A stretch of 64,000 nt of DNA from positions 2,232,001 to 2,296,000 of the forward strand of contig NC_072814.1 in assembly GCF_003013715.1 (NCBI RefSeq), in the 5' to 3' direction. Shown here piece by piece: positions 11,061-20,589 of the stretch (position 1 is the stretch's first letter; each line of letters starts with the position of its first letter). Origin of the DNA: Candidozyma auris (lineage: Eukaryota > Ascomycota > Pichiomycetes > Serinales > Metschnikowiaceae). The notes beneath the pieces were generated by a model that worked only from the letters and a program-made list of their open reading frames with translations, did not search any database and was not told where the DNA came from. The position numbers were made by a program, and so were the translations under genes.

Positions 11061-11765
11061 TTACTTTGCAAGCTTCTTCTCAACAATCCCCTCGATCAAC
11101 TTCACAAGAGGGGAATTCTGCTTCTTGAGCTGGCCCTCCAAGGTCAACTCGATCTGCTTCTCAATCAACTTACCGGTGAAATCCACCTCGATGTTCACCG
11201 TGTGTCCCACTTCTTTCTTGGACAAGATCACCTTCTCCTGAGAATAACTCACCAACATAATGGAAAACTCTGCGGTCTCGTAGTCAACATGAGTCACCGT
11301 GAGGGAAGTCCCGTCAATGGCAATGAAACCCTTCTCGACAATGTAATTGATGTTCTCACGCTCACGGAGCTGGAAAGTGAAAGCTATGGCATTTCCATCA
11401 GCAACCTTTTTCGTTATTGTTGCAATTGTATCCACATGGCCTTGCACAACGTGTCCACCGAGCCTCACTTCCGAAGTCACGGCTCTTTCCAAATTCACAG
11501 GCGAATTGACACGAAGATCCCCCAAATTCGATCTTCTGAGTGTTTCTGGAGCAACCCCAACCTTGAAGTAACTCCTCTTTTCGTCAAATTCGGTCACGGT
11601 AAGGCAAACACCATTGGTGCAAATCGAGTCTCCCAAATGGACGTCTCCCAAGATCTCAGAGCAGTTGCCAATTACCATCAGCACACCATTACCTCCTGAA
11701 GAGGTTGAGTCGAGCTCATTGTACTCGAGAACAGTGCCAATCGTCTCCACAAGACCCGTGAACAT
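11061..11765 (-). CDS. RIB5: Riboflavin synthase
   Basis: 234 aa, near the S. cerevisiae length of 238. Rib5 converts two 6,7-dimethyl-8-ribityllumazine molecules into riboflavin, the last step of the pathway. The family N-terminus MFTGLVETIGTV is present, followed by two lumazine-binding repeats: the first contains LGDSICTNGVCLTV and ends before the second, which holds VEKGFIAIDGTSLTVTHVD. The C-terminus has an amphipathic helix rich in Lys and Leu that fits trimer formation. Intact frame; the ATG is fixed by the conserved N-terminal motif. Confidence 0.96.
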   Translation of the reverse strand: MFTGLVETIGTVLEYNELDSTSSGGNGVLMVIGNCSEILGDVHLGDSICTNGVCLTVTEFDEKRSYFKVGVAPETLRRSNLGDLRVNSPVNLERAVTSEVRLGGHVVQGHVDTIATITKKVADGNAIAFTFQLRERENINYIVEKGFIAIDGTSLTVTHVDYETAEFSIMLVSYSQEKVILSKKEVGHTVNIEVDFTGKLIEKQIELTLEGQLKKQNSPLVKLIEGIVEKKLAK

Positions 11766-12087
11766 AGTGAGATTGAAGTAATTGAGTCACTGAGTACACT
11801 CGGTGGTTTATCTATGGGGACATCCTTACACCATCAAGAGAAGAAGCTCTACAAAGTATTGAATTTTTAGAGTTCTAGATGATTTGGCCTTCAAGAGGCT
11901 CCATTTCTTTGATATCATACGTGAATTCTTGCACTGGAAGTATCGAGTGGAAGTATGTCCACTTGTTAAGTTCCTACCCTCAATCGCACTACAGAAGTAG
12001 ATACACCATCACCACATTTACAAAGGGCAACGAAAAAATCAAATACTATCCATTATTCCCCCTTCTCCCCGTCACTCCTAAATGAAA
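11766..12087. other. RIB5 upstream region
   Basis: 322 bases between the RIB5 ATG and the stop of the next minus-strand gene. No gene, no clear regulatory element, and no copy of the recurrent motif. Confidence 0.5.
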
Positions 12088-13449
12088 CTAAATAAGTGGC
12101 CACATCAACAAGGTCAAGGCAAAAAAGCCATACAAGACAGGCGCCTGGAAGCACTTCTTCATGCCGTCAACAACAGTCACAAACACACTTCGGTCACTCA
12201 TGCCGGGTTTTTGTTCCCTTGTAGTTTTTGTAGAAGACAATTCCGGCGCGAGTTCAAAGCAGGAAAGACTTGCCTCAATTTTCTCAGGCAACAAGTCCAA
12301 TTTCCTTTTGTAGTCACCGGATACCGTCACATTCTCCTCCTCTTGGAGTTTCCATATGTCAAAGAATTCACCAGTGAGGAAAGAAGGGTTTCTTCTTTCC
12401 GTGACCCATTCCTTGCATTTGAAGAAAGTGCAAGGAAAGAAGGTCACGTATTTTTTTTCATTCGTCCACTCCAGGTACTTGAAGAAATCCTTGGGATAAA
12501 AGGCGGTCTTTTCTTTTTGGAGGGTCCACTCACGATACTTGTAGAAATCAGTAGGAAGGAAGACGGTACCTTCTTTTTGGTTGGTCCATTCCCTATACTT
12601 GTAGAAGTCATTTGGCAAGTAGGTCTTGTTGTTCTTTTCCAGCAACAAGTGCTTGAAGAAAGAAAACTCTCCAGGCAAAAAGGAGACCCGTTGCGTTTTC
12701 TTAACGTCAGCAGCATCAACCCTAGCAGCATTAGTCTCCTCGTAGTGGAAAGCAGCCACAGCTGAATGGCAACGTTTAGGAGCAGCAGGCATCAACTTTT
12801 CTCCCCTGAGACCAACATCGAGTGCCTCCTTCCATGCTTCACCCAAAAGACCATGAACCACCTTCTTTGGAGCCTGCTGCTGTGGCTCCTCTTTCTTTGT
12901 AGTCTTCCCTGGCTCTGTTGCCTTGACAACCTTAGCCCACGCCTTTTTTGGGGCCACATACGGAGCTGTAACCTCCTTTGTAACCCTCTCAACCTTCACC
13001 ACCATTTTCACAGCTGTAACAGCCTTCACATCTCCATCTCTAATAGCCTTGCTCCACATTGGACCGATTGATTTCTCAACAGTCTGATTTGGAATCGTGC
13101 TACCTAATGTAGGCCAGCTCTCCTTAGCAGCCGTTTCCTTCTTTGCAATCTTTGCTGGCCACTTTCTGACTCTTCCCTTCAGCGCAATGAGTCTTTCTTT
13201 GGGCTCCTTCAGCTTCACATCCTCATGTCTCTGCCCGCTACCTCGCGTCTTGTTCTTTTTGTGTTGAAGCTCACTCTTAGGCTTCATCTGCATCTTCAGC
13301 GACTCTAAAAGCCACTCGCTTCCATTTTTCTCCCCCGCCGTCTGAACTCCCACTCCTTTGGAAGCTCCCACAATTGCGGCCCATTGAGGCTGCTTAGAGT
13401 TGTTGGTGGTGTTGACCTGCAACAGTTCAACTCTGAGTGATTTTTGCAT
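12088..13449 (-). CDS. Tail-anchored protein with six 20-residue repeats, unidentified
   Basis: 453 aa that I do not recognise. Residues 1-250 are basic (many Lys, Ala, Val) with Trp recurring in a loose motif, for example GPMWSKAI, KKAWAKVV and GEAWKEAL. Residues 257-376 hold six tandem units of exactly 20 aa. The best three (277-336) follow the pattern FxPxDFxKYxEWTxxK, for instance FLPTDFYKYREWTLQKEKTA. After the array comes a short linker and an uncharged C-terminal segment (about 434-453, ending ALTLLMWPLI), which would act as a tail anchor with the bulk of the protein in the cytosol. There is no signal peptide. The DNA of the array has a clean 60-bp period. A lineage-specific organelle-surface or scaffolding protein is a guess; no function can be assigned. 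Confidence 0.8.
   Translation of the reverse strand: MQKSLRVELLQVNTTNNSKQPQWAAIVGASKGVGVQTAGEKNGSEWLLESLKMQMKPKSELQHKKNKTRGSGQRHEDVKLKEPKERLIALKGRVRKWPAKIAKKETAAKESWPTLGSTIPNQTVEKSIGPMWSKAIRDGDVKAVTAVKMVVKVERVTKEVTAPYVAPKKAWAKVVKATEPGKTTKKEEPQQQAPKKVVHGLLGEAWKEALDVGLRGEKLMPAAPKRCHSAVAAFHYEETNAARVDAADVKKTQRVSFLPGEFSFFKHLLLEKNNKTYLPNDFYKYREWTNQKEGTVFLPTDFYKYREWTLQKEKTAFYPKDFFKYLEWTNEKKYVTFFPCTFFKCKEWVTERRNPSFLTGEFFDIWKLQEEENVTVSGDYKRKLDLLPEKIEASLSCFELAPELSSTKTTREQKPGMSDRSVFVTVVDGMKKCFQAPVLYGFFALTLLMWPLI
12322..12681 (-). repeat. Six-unit 60-bp in-frame tandem repeat
   Basis: Encodes residues 257-376 of the tail-anchored protein. The central units (12442-12621) are the most alike; the outer units are diverged but keep the 60-bp spacing exactly, so selection has probably kept the register. 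Confidence 0.85.
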
Positions 13450-14361
13450 CCTTTTTTGTAAACTCGTTAGTGTGTGTTTGAATGAGACTATCTGTGAAAG
13501 TCTCTGTGCTTATTGAAGTTGTTAGTATTCCAGAAGCTTGTCTGAAATGTGGTCTTCAATAAAGATAAAGAAGAAGAGAAAAAAAATCCACCAGGAGGAT
13601 GAAAGGGCCACCTTATATACCCAAATGCTGAGGCGAAATAACTCAAGGTAATTCTAAGTAACTGGTGTAGCCTCTCATTAATCAAAAATAAGTAATTCCA
13701 ACAGATTTGTATGGCGTTTACATAGGATTAGGGAAGGTCTAAACATTTGGTGGAGCTGCCAAATTGGGAATGTCAGAAACAGAGACCAAAGTGCTCAACA
13801 CGTAATGGTTTGGTATTAGAATTGTGGGAAGCAGAGGTATAATTATATAAGTATGTGTTCTTGACCCCATTCAATTCCCAACAAATACTTCACCCAAAGC
13901 TTTATTTGCAGCCAAGTAAACATGAGGCTTAATCTTACAGGATAAAAAGTACGTTATGGCAATGGCTTATAAGTTGAATAAGTAAGCTGCTTAAGAATGA
14001 GTGGATTGACTTTTCTTGTGTTCACCAGAAGTTCTTATTAAGGGGTGGCACTTGGAGTAACTCAAACACACCGAACATTAGGGCTTCACGACCGTGGTAA
14101 TCAAGTGTACATATGAGTATCTCGAGTAAAATCGTACCTGATCTTGCCAGAAAATCGAGTACATCAAAAGCTACTATGCGTGAACCTAAGAGAAGAAGCA
14201 TCAAAAGTATAAACTTATACGACAGGACAATTAGTGGGAATCATGCATCACTTTCGATTTCACTGCTTCTTCGGACTGAGAGATCCCTTGGATTTCCCAA
14301 GGATTCGACTCAAAGAAAACAGAGACTTCAGGCCGTGATTGGAATCATTATTTGCTTCTTC
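13450..14361. other. Upstream region of the repeat protein
   Basis: 912 bases without a convincing gene. It includes a TATA-like TATATAAGG on the minus strand near 13611-13619 (about 165 bp before the ATG at 13449) and one recurrent motif copy at 13905-13913. Short open frames here lack coding character. Confidence 0.5.
13905..13913 (-). promoter_or_regulatory. Recurrent promoter motif (TTTGCAGCC on +)
   Basis: Flank ATTTGCAGCCAAG; about 456 bp upstream of the repeat-protein ATG. Confidence 0.45.
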
Positions 14362-16269
14362 TTACGAGGGGGGTGGTATGTCGTGTGACTCAGGATCATC
14401 ATTTGCTGCTAGGTCTACCGAAAAGGTAAAATGCACTTGTTCAGATTCTCCACCAATCATTAGTTCGAAATGAAACAAGAGCTCGTATGTTCTGATAAGA
14501 TCCTCTGTAAAAAATGTTGGCCCGTACAGCGGCATTGCGAAATTATAACAGGTAGAAGGAAAGCTTTTTGTGTGACTCCCAGAATTAATCAACTTCATCT
14601 CTGATGGATTATAGTTTCTCTTCATAAGTTGATGCTTTCTCTCTATTGAAGCATAAACTCCCTTGGAATTTGAGCCACGAATGATCTCCATCAAATCAAT
14701 TTGCAGAACTAGAACGCTGTATTCCACTTCGGGCCTTGCTCTATTGTGTTGGGCTTCCACAGTTAAACAAAGCTTGAATGCAATGGACAAGTCATCACCT
14801 GGAATGAGTAAAACTCTATAATTCAGTAAAAAGAGTCTGTAAGAACTGCCCTTCATACTGAGACCACTTCCTTTTCGGGTCACACCATAATGAGCTTGAA
14901 AAGGCAATCGGCGCGAGGGAAACTCAAATCTTTGTTGATGTTCCCTGAATATCAATACCATTCCTAAAAATGAATTTTCTTCTTCGTGAGAGTGAAACCT
15001 ATGGAGCTTACCCAGGGTCACCTCTTTACAGATGATGTAATACAGTTCATTATTCAACTTGGGCTCGTTTCCGAAATCTTCAAGACCTAAGCGATGCATC
15101 TCGAGCAAAAGCGGCGTGCGAGCGGATGGATAGTTCTGTGGTGCTGCCGCCATCCCTACTGTTATAGCGAGAATTTTGTCCCCTCTGAAAAAAGTGTCAG
15201 TGTGATAGCCTAGTTGAGAGTGTGAAGAAAGCTCGCGACGATTATGCGAAAAGACATCGTGAAGAGACAGACCTGATCTCGAGAACTGGGCGAAGTTGAC
15301 GAAGAGTCTGTTAGGCGGGCTTTGAGAATACTTTGAGATCCCACGATGCACTTCATTTTGACAAGCTATCGCAGCTTCCTTAAATACCGAAAGTTTGATC
15401 CTCGATCCTCCGATGGATAGAACGACGACAACTTTGATACCATATGTCCTCCATGTATGGTTTGAAAAATAAGAAGGTCCCACTGCCGGAATTTCACCTC
15501 CAACAAGAAGGTCATTCAATGAAAATTCATTTTTTTTTTTATCCCAATTAATGAGTTGATCAAGATTTTTCTGAAGCAATGTGTAGTTGCATAGCCTGTA
15601 CTTCAATTTATGATCGGTTTGTGTCGCAATTAACTCTTGTAGAACAACTGTCAATTCCTTTATTTTCATTGTGGTGAGCGAGGAACAAGTTTTGGTGATG
15701 CAAGACAGCTTCAATGCCAAGTCAATAAAGCGTGATAACTTGAGATGAGGGGCGATAATACCGGTTGTTTCATGAAAGCACAAATCTCTTCGAAAGAAAC
15801 TTAAATGAAGGGAAATAGATTCTTTGCTTATTCCTTCAAGCACTTCAGTAGCTCTGCATGGAGATACTTCTCTACCATAAAGAAGGTCTGACATTGGCAG
15901 ATGAACAAGATGCGACTTTGCATAAAAATCGTCTTTCTTGAAGAACGCTCCAACCTCTCGATAATCAACTCGTGAGAGCCAAGCCTTGCATGGATGGGAG
16001 TGATAGAACTCGTTTTCGTGAATACAGTATAAGATGATGGGTGCGCTATTCTTGGACGAGGGCCCGTGGCCGATTTCATCTTTACTAAGACAAGTATGCT
16101 CCGTTATGTCAGGCGTTTCACAAGAATCCTTTAGCTCAAACAAAGCATAGGTCTGGTTTCGAACGGCAATTATGTCAAAACTCCCCAATAAAGTTTTATT
16201 TCCTAGCAAATCTGGTTTGACATTCTTTGTTTTCTTGAGAACAAATCTTGTTTGAAGTCTGCCTTTCAT
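14362..16269 (-). CDS. Unidentified 635-aa protein
   Basis: A single uninterrupted frame of 635 codons with an ATG start. I cannot assign a family. The sequence is rich in alternating hydrophobic/polar strands, with no membrane segment or signal peptide. The last third, including RTYELLFHFELMIGGE and QVHFTFSVDL, resembles the closing beta-strands of arrestin-like folds, but no diagnostic motif (such as PPxY) is visible. The two-sided symmetric layout seen in arrestins could be tested by structure prediction. Both flanking intergenic regions are long. A lineage-restricted gene is likely. Confidence 0.75.
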   Translation of the reverse strand: MKGRLQTRFVLKKTKNVKPDLLGNKTLLGSFDIIAVRNQTYALFELKDSCETPDITEHTCLSKDEIGHGPSSKNSAPIILYCIHENEFYHSHPCKAWLSRVDYREVGAFFKKDDFYAKSHLVHLPMSDLLYGREVSPCRATEVLEGISKESISLHLSFFRRDLCFHETTGIIAPHLKLSRFIDLALKLSCITKTCSSLTTMKIKELTVVLQELIATQTDHKLKYRLCNYTLLQKNLDQLINWDKKKNEFSLNDLLVGGEIPAVGPSYFSNHTWRTYGIKVVVVLSIGGSRIKLSVFKEAAIACQNEVHRGISKYSQSPPNRLFVNFAQFSRSGLSLHDVFSHNRRELSSHSQLGYHTDTFFRGDKILAITVGMAAAPQNYPSARTPLLLEMHRLGLEDFGNEPKLNNELYYIICKEVTLGKLHRFHSHEEENSFLGMVLIFREHQQRFEFPSRRLPFQAHYGVTRKGSGLSMKGSSYRLFLLNYRVLLIPGDDLSIAFKLCLTVEAQHNRARPEVEYSVLVLQIDLMEIIRGSNSKGVYASIERKHQLMKRNYNPSEMKLINSGSHTKSFPSTCYNFAMPLYGPTFFTEDLIRTYELLFHFELMIGGESEQVHFTFSVDLAANDDPESHDIPPPS

Positions 16270-17329
16270 ATTGAATACTTTTTTGGAGACTTCTTAAGAA
16301 TCGTGCAACTTCAACAGATTTGGGGTTTTCGAAAAAAAAAAAAAATGAATTTATATCTTCTTTTCGAATGACACATCATGACACAGGAGTCTGCAGGGTC
16401 CCCTATCTACAAAACTCTCGAGGGCAATTGGTAATCTACTTTCTGGCGGCAAGAGAATTTTGTACATTGTGGACACTATGAAAATTCCTGGGCCTGGAAT
16501 ATAAAAAACATTGAGTTTTAGTGTTGAAATACTTTAAGGCAAATCGTGATAATCTGGTATACGGGACTCCAGTACATCTGTGGCGAAGACAAGCTGTACA
16601 ATATGCAGTTCACAGTCATGTTCAGACGTTAGTGAATTTTTGAGTATAGCTGTCTCATACAGTATAGTATCACTTTCCGCTTTAGGGGTTGGGCGCCATC
16701 ACTTGCTATGGTAGCAACCTCTTTTATCTCTGATTAATTCCGTGTGTGTATACATATCCAGAGACTTCTGTCCTTATCCACACAATGGAGTAATTCACTC
16801 GTCCTAAGCATACAGTTCAACTACCCATATACATGTCGTCCATCACCTCTATTCCTGGACCTCTGTTGTTTCCTGCAGGCAACTCAGTTATTCTTCATGA
16901 ATATAACATCACGTGATGAGAAAACCATCGAGTTTCAGGTGAAGTGTGGGGTACAAATATTCAAGATGAAACGTACCTTTTCTGGGGTTGACACGTCCTC
17001 ATATCTCGTCTATAAATTGTTAGGAATTCCAATATTCCAAACTTCTCTAGAGGATAATTCTTTCTTCTCACGTGACATCATTCCGTGATTTACCCTACAA
17101 CCACGCCTTATCCCTAGATACATATATAAAATTATCCTGCATTACTCCTTTTTCCAAGCCTTCTTGTTTGGTCTTTCTTCGCTGAGTGATTGGACGGCGG
17201 CAGTGCTGCAATCTCCTTTACCCCAAGTCACGTGACCAAGAGATCCCAAACAGGTGAGTGTACTGTATAAGACTGCTATACTCAAGGCATTCAACAAGTC
17301 ATGATCACTAGAGCGGCAACTCGTCCACT
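16270..17329. other. Gene-free stretch with three CACGTG sites
   Basis: About 1 kb with no convincing gene. It has three CACGTG E-boxes at 16910-16915, 17069-17074 and 17229-17234, each embedded in TCACGTGA-like context (Cbf1/Pho4/Tye7-type). A poly-A run lies just upstream of the 635-aa gene at about 16331-16345. Confidence 0.5.
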
Positions 17330-17650
17330 TCAGAAGCATGATTTCATCTGATCTGCAATGGTCTTACGCTTTACTCCCTCTGAAATCTCGTACGAATAAT
17401 TTCCTTTACAGCAGATCAGGAGATTTGAAGTACAGACTGGTCTGCTTCTGCCATTTGCTATTGCAAAATCTTTCTTGACATAGGAGCTATGTACCTGATG
17501 ACAGGCCCCTCTATGTTCATTTTGCGCCAAGTTTGGAAAGTTCATTTTCACATCAGATTCATTTTGCTCAAAACGTCTCACGAGGCTATTCTGCCCCGAG
17601 GTGCCCTTTAAGAGGGAAAGGGACAAGGATTTAAAAGATTTTGGCGGCAT
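17330..17650 (-). CDS. Possible small protein, 106 aa, unsupported by homology
   Basis: ATG-initiated open frame of 106 codons, starting MPPKSFKSLSLSLLKG. The frame stays open 12 codons further upstream. Composition is hydrophilic with Asn, Ser and Lys, plausible for protein, but I recognise no family, and chance open frames of this length do occur. It may be a gene fragment. Confidence 0.22.
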   Translation of the reverse strand: MPPKSFKSLSLSLLKGTSGQNSLVRRFEQNESDVKMNFPNLAQNEHRGACHQVHSSYVKKDFAIANGRSRPVCTSNLLICCKGNYSYEISEGVKRKTIADQMKSCF

Positions 17651-17833
17651 GAACAAACTGTAATTCTTCAGATGCCGTAAAATCACAGAGGCCGCTGCAT
17701 ATTTGAGACATCCTTCTCCAGTGCAATGAATGACACGCTTGGCGGAAGCCTGAAGGCATAAAGAGTATGCACTGCTTGATAGAACAAAGAATCATCATAC
17801 AGTGAACGTGGTGGTGCTTTTAGACACAGCCCA

Positions 17834-18610
17834 ATGAAAGCTGTGACAGGAGGAGGTAAGGCTTGTTATGTTATACCCACGCCAAGCTGCAACAAGGTCT
17901 TACCCATCGAGAAGCTGTTCGGGGTGCTGAAGGTACCGAAACGAGATGGAAAGCTTTCTAAAGGGTCGACTGTTGTCGATGATTTCGTCGCTGAGCTGCG
18001 GTTGTTTTCGAATGGGAGGCTCTCGCAAAATATTCAGTAAGTAAGTGCCGGAATTGCTATTCTGGATGTTGTTGTAACCAAGTCTCTTGTGGTGGTTTTG
18101 ATTGGAATTTTCCAAGATCTTGTGTACTTGAGAGAGTCGCAAAGTGAAGGAGCCACAGCTCGGTACATTAAGCCGGAACTGTTGTCGGTGCGCATTGTGA
18201 ATCGATGACGTGGGCTTGATGTGGACAAGCGTAATGAGGAAGAAGAAATCGAGAATTTAACGGACTTGCTCTCGGCCACTTTGCTCAACAGTTGGCTAGA
18301 CACGCTTTGTGGGACTCTTCGTAAGTTTGCGTTGGCGGGAGACGAGGAGTGACGCGCTTCTATTTTACTAACTGTTAGAGAACAGTGAGTCTCTGGCCTC
18401 TGTTGCTTACTCGTTTAGCAGCTCGTCTGAAATGAAAAACTGAGCGACTCAAAACCACCCTCAGACCATAAAGAACTGAAACCATTCGCTACCTTTGAGA
18501 ATCATCATCATGTGAACGACCAAGCAGTGAGTCTAGACCAGGAACTCGAAGCTCTTCATCAGCTCTACACAGTCAATACAAAAGCTCAGTTGAGTAAAGT
18601 CATCAGCTAA
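17834..18610 (+). pseudogene. Probable decayed gene, unidentified, with an intron-like segment
   Basis: A chain of coding-like segments on the plus strand. 17834-18037 is open from an ATG and continues in the same frame, past a TAA at 18038, to a TGA at 18206. 18209-18320 follows in the same frame as an acidic stretch containing NEEEEIENLTDLL. Then come a GTAAGT donor at 18321, an exact TACTAAC at 18366-18372 and an AG at 18377-18378, which look like a 58-nt intron. Splicing would lead into SLASVAYSFSSSSEMK, where an A-run at 18435-18439 needs one more base to reach a final open stretch ending AQLSKVIS at 18610. Two in-frame stops and one shift argue for a relic, although sequencing errors could contribute. 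The family is unknown. Confidence 0.4.
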
Positions 18611-18669
18611 TTGTCGCTTAAACTTCGCTCGGACTGTCTGAACTTCGCTCAAACTCGTTCTCACTCGTT

Positions 18670-18796
18670 ATGTCCCGAATCGGCGTTCTTGCCCTCGGCC
18701 CCGCTGGCGCCGGCAAATCCACCTTCTGCAACGAGTTTTTTTTATAAGTCAATCGCAAGCGGAGCTTCAATTTTGTGGCACCCAAATCCGCCTTGA
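18670..18796 (+). pseudogene. Truncated start of a GPN3-like GTPase gene
   Basis: ATG at 18670 opens a 25-codon frame whose first 21 residues are MSRIGVLALGPAGAGKSTFCN in pattern: the start of GPN-loop GTPase 3, including the Walker A GPAGAGKST. The frame then breaks at a T-run (736-743 of 18 kb) and stops at 18745. The following bases still echo the family's next block (an RRxHIVNLDPA-like stretch) in shifted frame. The rest of the gene, including the GPN loop, is absent. Gpn3 is an essential factor for RNA polymerase II assembly and nuclear import, so an intact copy should lie elsewhere. This copy is probably a partial duplication together with the relic just upstream. Confidence 0.6.
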
Positions 18797-19027
18797 TGTC
18801 CCAACCTGTCTTCTGTATGAGCTCGTCAGTTTATGTGCTTGCTCATATGAAATTTTTTTGCAAATTTTGATGATCACAAGGGCGACTCTTGATTTTATTT
18901 GCGAGCAGAAACCTCCTCGTTCGTCACCTCAGCATCAGTGAACAAGAAAAAAAAATTGCATGAACATTTATCGACCATAACATTGTAAACTATGCGGTCG
19001 AAACGCTGCCTTGAAACAGCACACTAG

Positions 19028-19864
19028 CTAAGTTATCGTACAACGCGAAGAAGTATGCCTAGTGTTGCTATGAGTAGCGGGTTCTGGTAACCCTGTTGAT
19101 GATGGCTGTGCTGGCGACTCGTTCTCATGGCGTAGCGACTCGATCGCCAAGTTAGCTAAGGTGACAAAAAGCACTGTCATCAAGAAAAGGACGAAGCACG
19201 ACCAGTTTAAGAGGTCTTCATCTGTATGAAGCAGGCAAATGATGCAGACAGCTACCCAAGTACCAATCCCAACTAGCCAAGAAAGATACCCGAGAACTAA
19301 TACGAGGTGGCGGTATGATGTCACCTTTGAGACTCGAGTTTTTGCCAAACTTCCAAGAGCTCCTGTAAAAAGAAATCCAGTACCTGTGATAAACTCGATG
19401 ACCTGAGCTTTGTTAAGCTCGCCCTTGCGGAAGAGGCCAACTGCGAGAAAGAAAGTAACGAAGGTAGCAACTGGAAAAGTACAGTAAAACAACACTTTTG
19501 AAATGGTAATTGTGCGAGCGGAGACTGATACGGCAGCCTCCTCGCGTGCATTCGAATCTTGGTGGTTCCCATTACGGGCCTTGTCATTATCAGTCTTAGA
19601 CGTGTCATTAAAGTCGGTATAGGTCTGTCCATGTTGGTTGCTTGAGCTCACCTTTTGTTTCGTAGATTTTGGCGACAAGCACTGTTCTTCTGAACTTGGA
19701 GACCGATTGGAGTTATCGCTATTTTCGTTCTTAGCGGACTTATCACTTATTTCACCCAGTTGTATGTTCCGGTCAATTTCTTCGAGAAAACCATTTAAGA
19801 TGTCGGGAGATTGAGACTTTAAAAATTCGAGTAATGAATCGAGTAACGCTTGGTTCACTGCCAT
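19028..19864 (-). CDS. Unidentified membrane protein, 278 aa
   Basis: Intact ATG-initiated frame. Residues 1-110 are soluble, Ser/Asn/Asp-rich and likely disordered after a short amphipathic start (ALLDSLLEFLK). Residues from about 118 on hold four hydrophobic segments: VLFYCTFPVATFVTFFLAVG, FITGTGFLFTGALGSL, LVLVLGYLSWLVGIGTWVAV and CFVLFLMTVLFVTLANL. The C-terminal tail is Ser/Thr-rich. No family recognised. A recurrent promoter motif lies 50 bp before the ATG, which supports its being a live gene. It sits alone among decayed sequences. Confidence 0.65.
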   Translation of the reverse strand: MAVNQALLDSLLEFLKSQSPDILNGFLEEIDRNIQLGEISDKSAKNENSDNSNRSPSSEEQCLSPKSTKQKVSSSNQHGQTYTDFNDTSKTDNDKARNGNHQDSNAREEAAVSVSARTITISKVLFYCTFPVATFVTFFLAVGLFRKGELNKAQVIEFITGTGFLFTGALGSLAKTRVSKVTSYRHLVLVLGYLSWLVGIGTWVAVCIICLLHTDEDLLNWSCFVLFLMTVLFVTLANLAIESLRHENESPAQPSSTGLPEPATHSNTRHTSSRCTIT

Positions 19865-19913
19865 TTCTTATTTTTTGTGCTGTGTGGTAATGTTGACGAC
19901 TGACTTGCGAAAT

Positions 19914-19922
19914 GGCTGCAAA
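19914..19922 (+). promoter_or_regulatory. Recurrent promoter motif GGCTGCAAA
   Basis: Flank AAATGGCTGCAAAAA; 50 bp upstream of the ATG of the 278-aa membrane protein. Confidence 0.5.
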
Positions 19923-19947
19923 AAGCGCTTTGGTGCGAGCGCACCTG

Positions 19948-20082
19948 CTAGCAGATTGAGAGTGAGAACCAGGAAAACAGGAGCTTTAGAATCCTCATGA
20001 AAGGATTTCGGAGAGATGACCAATGATATCTTTTTAGTATTTCAACGATGATTCCATTTAAAGCGTCCTTTAATTCTTCCAT
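19948..20082 (-). pseudogene. Short frame resembling the start of the neighbouring membrane protein
   Basis: 44-aa frame from an ATG at 20082. Its start, MEELKDALNGIIVEILK, resembles the start of the adjacent 278-aa protein (shared pattern A-L-x5-E-x-L-K). It could be the remnant N-terminus of a tandem duplicate. The similarity is short and low-confidence. Confidence 0.25.
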
Positions 20083-20117
20083 TGTATTTTCTTTCCTAGT
20101 CTGTTGAGCTTCTGCTT

Positions 20118-20445
20118 TTACTGCTCGCTTGAAGACTGAAATTCACTGATACGTGCTCCAGTCGCTTCTAACAATAGGGTAAATTCGACTTGATCCCCTT
20201 GAAATGTAAAATGGTCGCTTGCTTCGTGATGCTCCTTCTTAATGGATGCAAATTCATGCCCTTCCTCAGCAAACTACGAACCGACGGCTGTTGTACAATT
20301 CATCTCGAGACATCCTTGCTTCTTTGATACTAAAAGGCTCCCCTAGCGTTTCAATTGGAGCTACGATAGCCACTTGAAAGCGTTTTGAGCTGTACGTAAC
20401 CCCAGGAGAGGCGTTTGCTCAGTTTTAGCAGAGGCTCTACTTTGT
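20118..20445 (-). pseudogene. Probable gene remnant (C-terminal part), unidentified
   Basis: Reading the minus strand, a coding-like stretch (with FQVAIVAPIETLGEPFSIKE) runs to a frame break near 20272. It then continues in another frame as an acidic stretch with FAEEGHEFASIKKEH and VEFTLLLEATGARISEF, ending at a TAA at 20118-20120. The combined composition is protein-like, but I recognise no family and no start codon. Confidence 0.3.
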
Positions 20446-20589
20446 CACCCTACGTGGTGCTGAGTGTTTCGGAGTACCTCAAAGAGAACAAGCATTGCAT
20501 ATCACTTTGGCATATCTCGAAAGAGCAACACATATGAGGGTGTTCCACTGGAAGTTTAAGGTAGAGCGAGTCACAAGGGGAATAAGATC

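Noticed and set aside
10803..11699. 298-codon open frame on the plus strand
   Set aside because: It lies opposite RIB5, whose conserved motifs explain the sequence; this is its antisense shadow.
16908..17236. Point centromere (CDEI-like CACGTG elements)
   Set aside because: No AT-rich CDEII of the right length and no CDEIII; point centromeres are not expected in CUG-clade yeasts.
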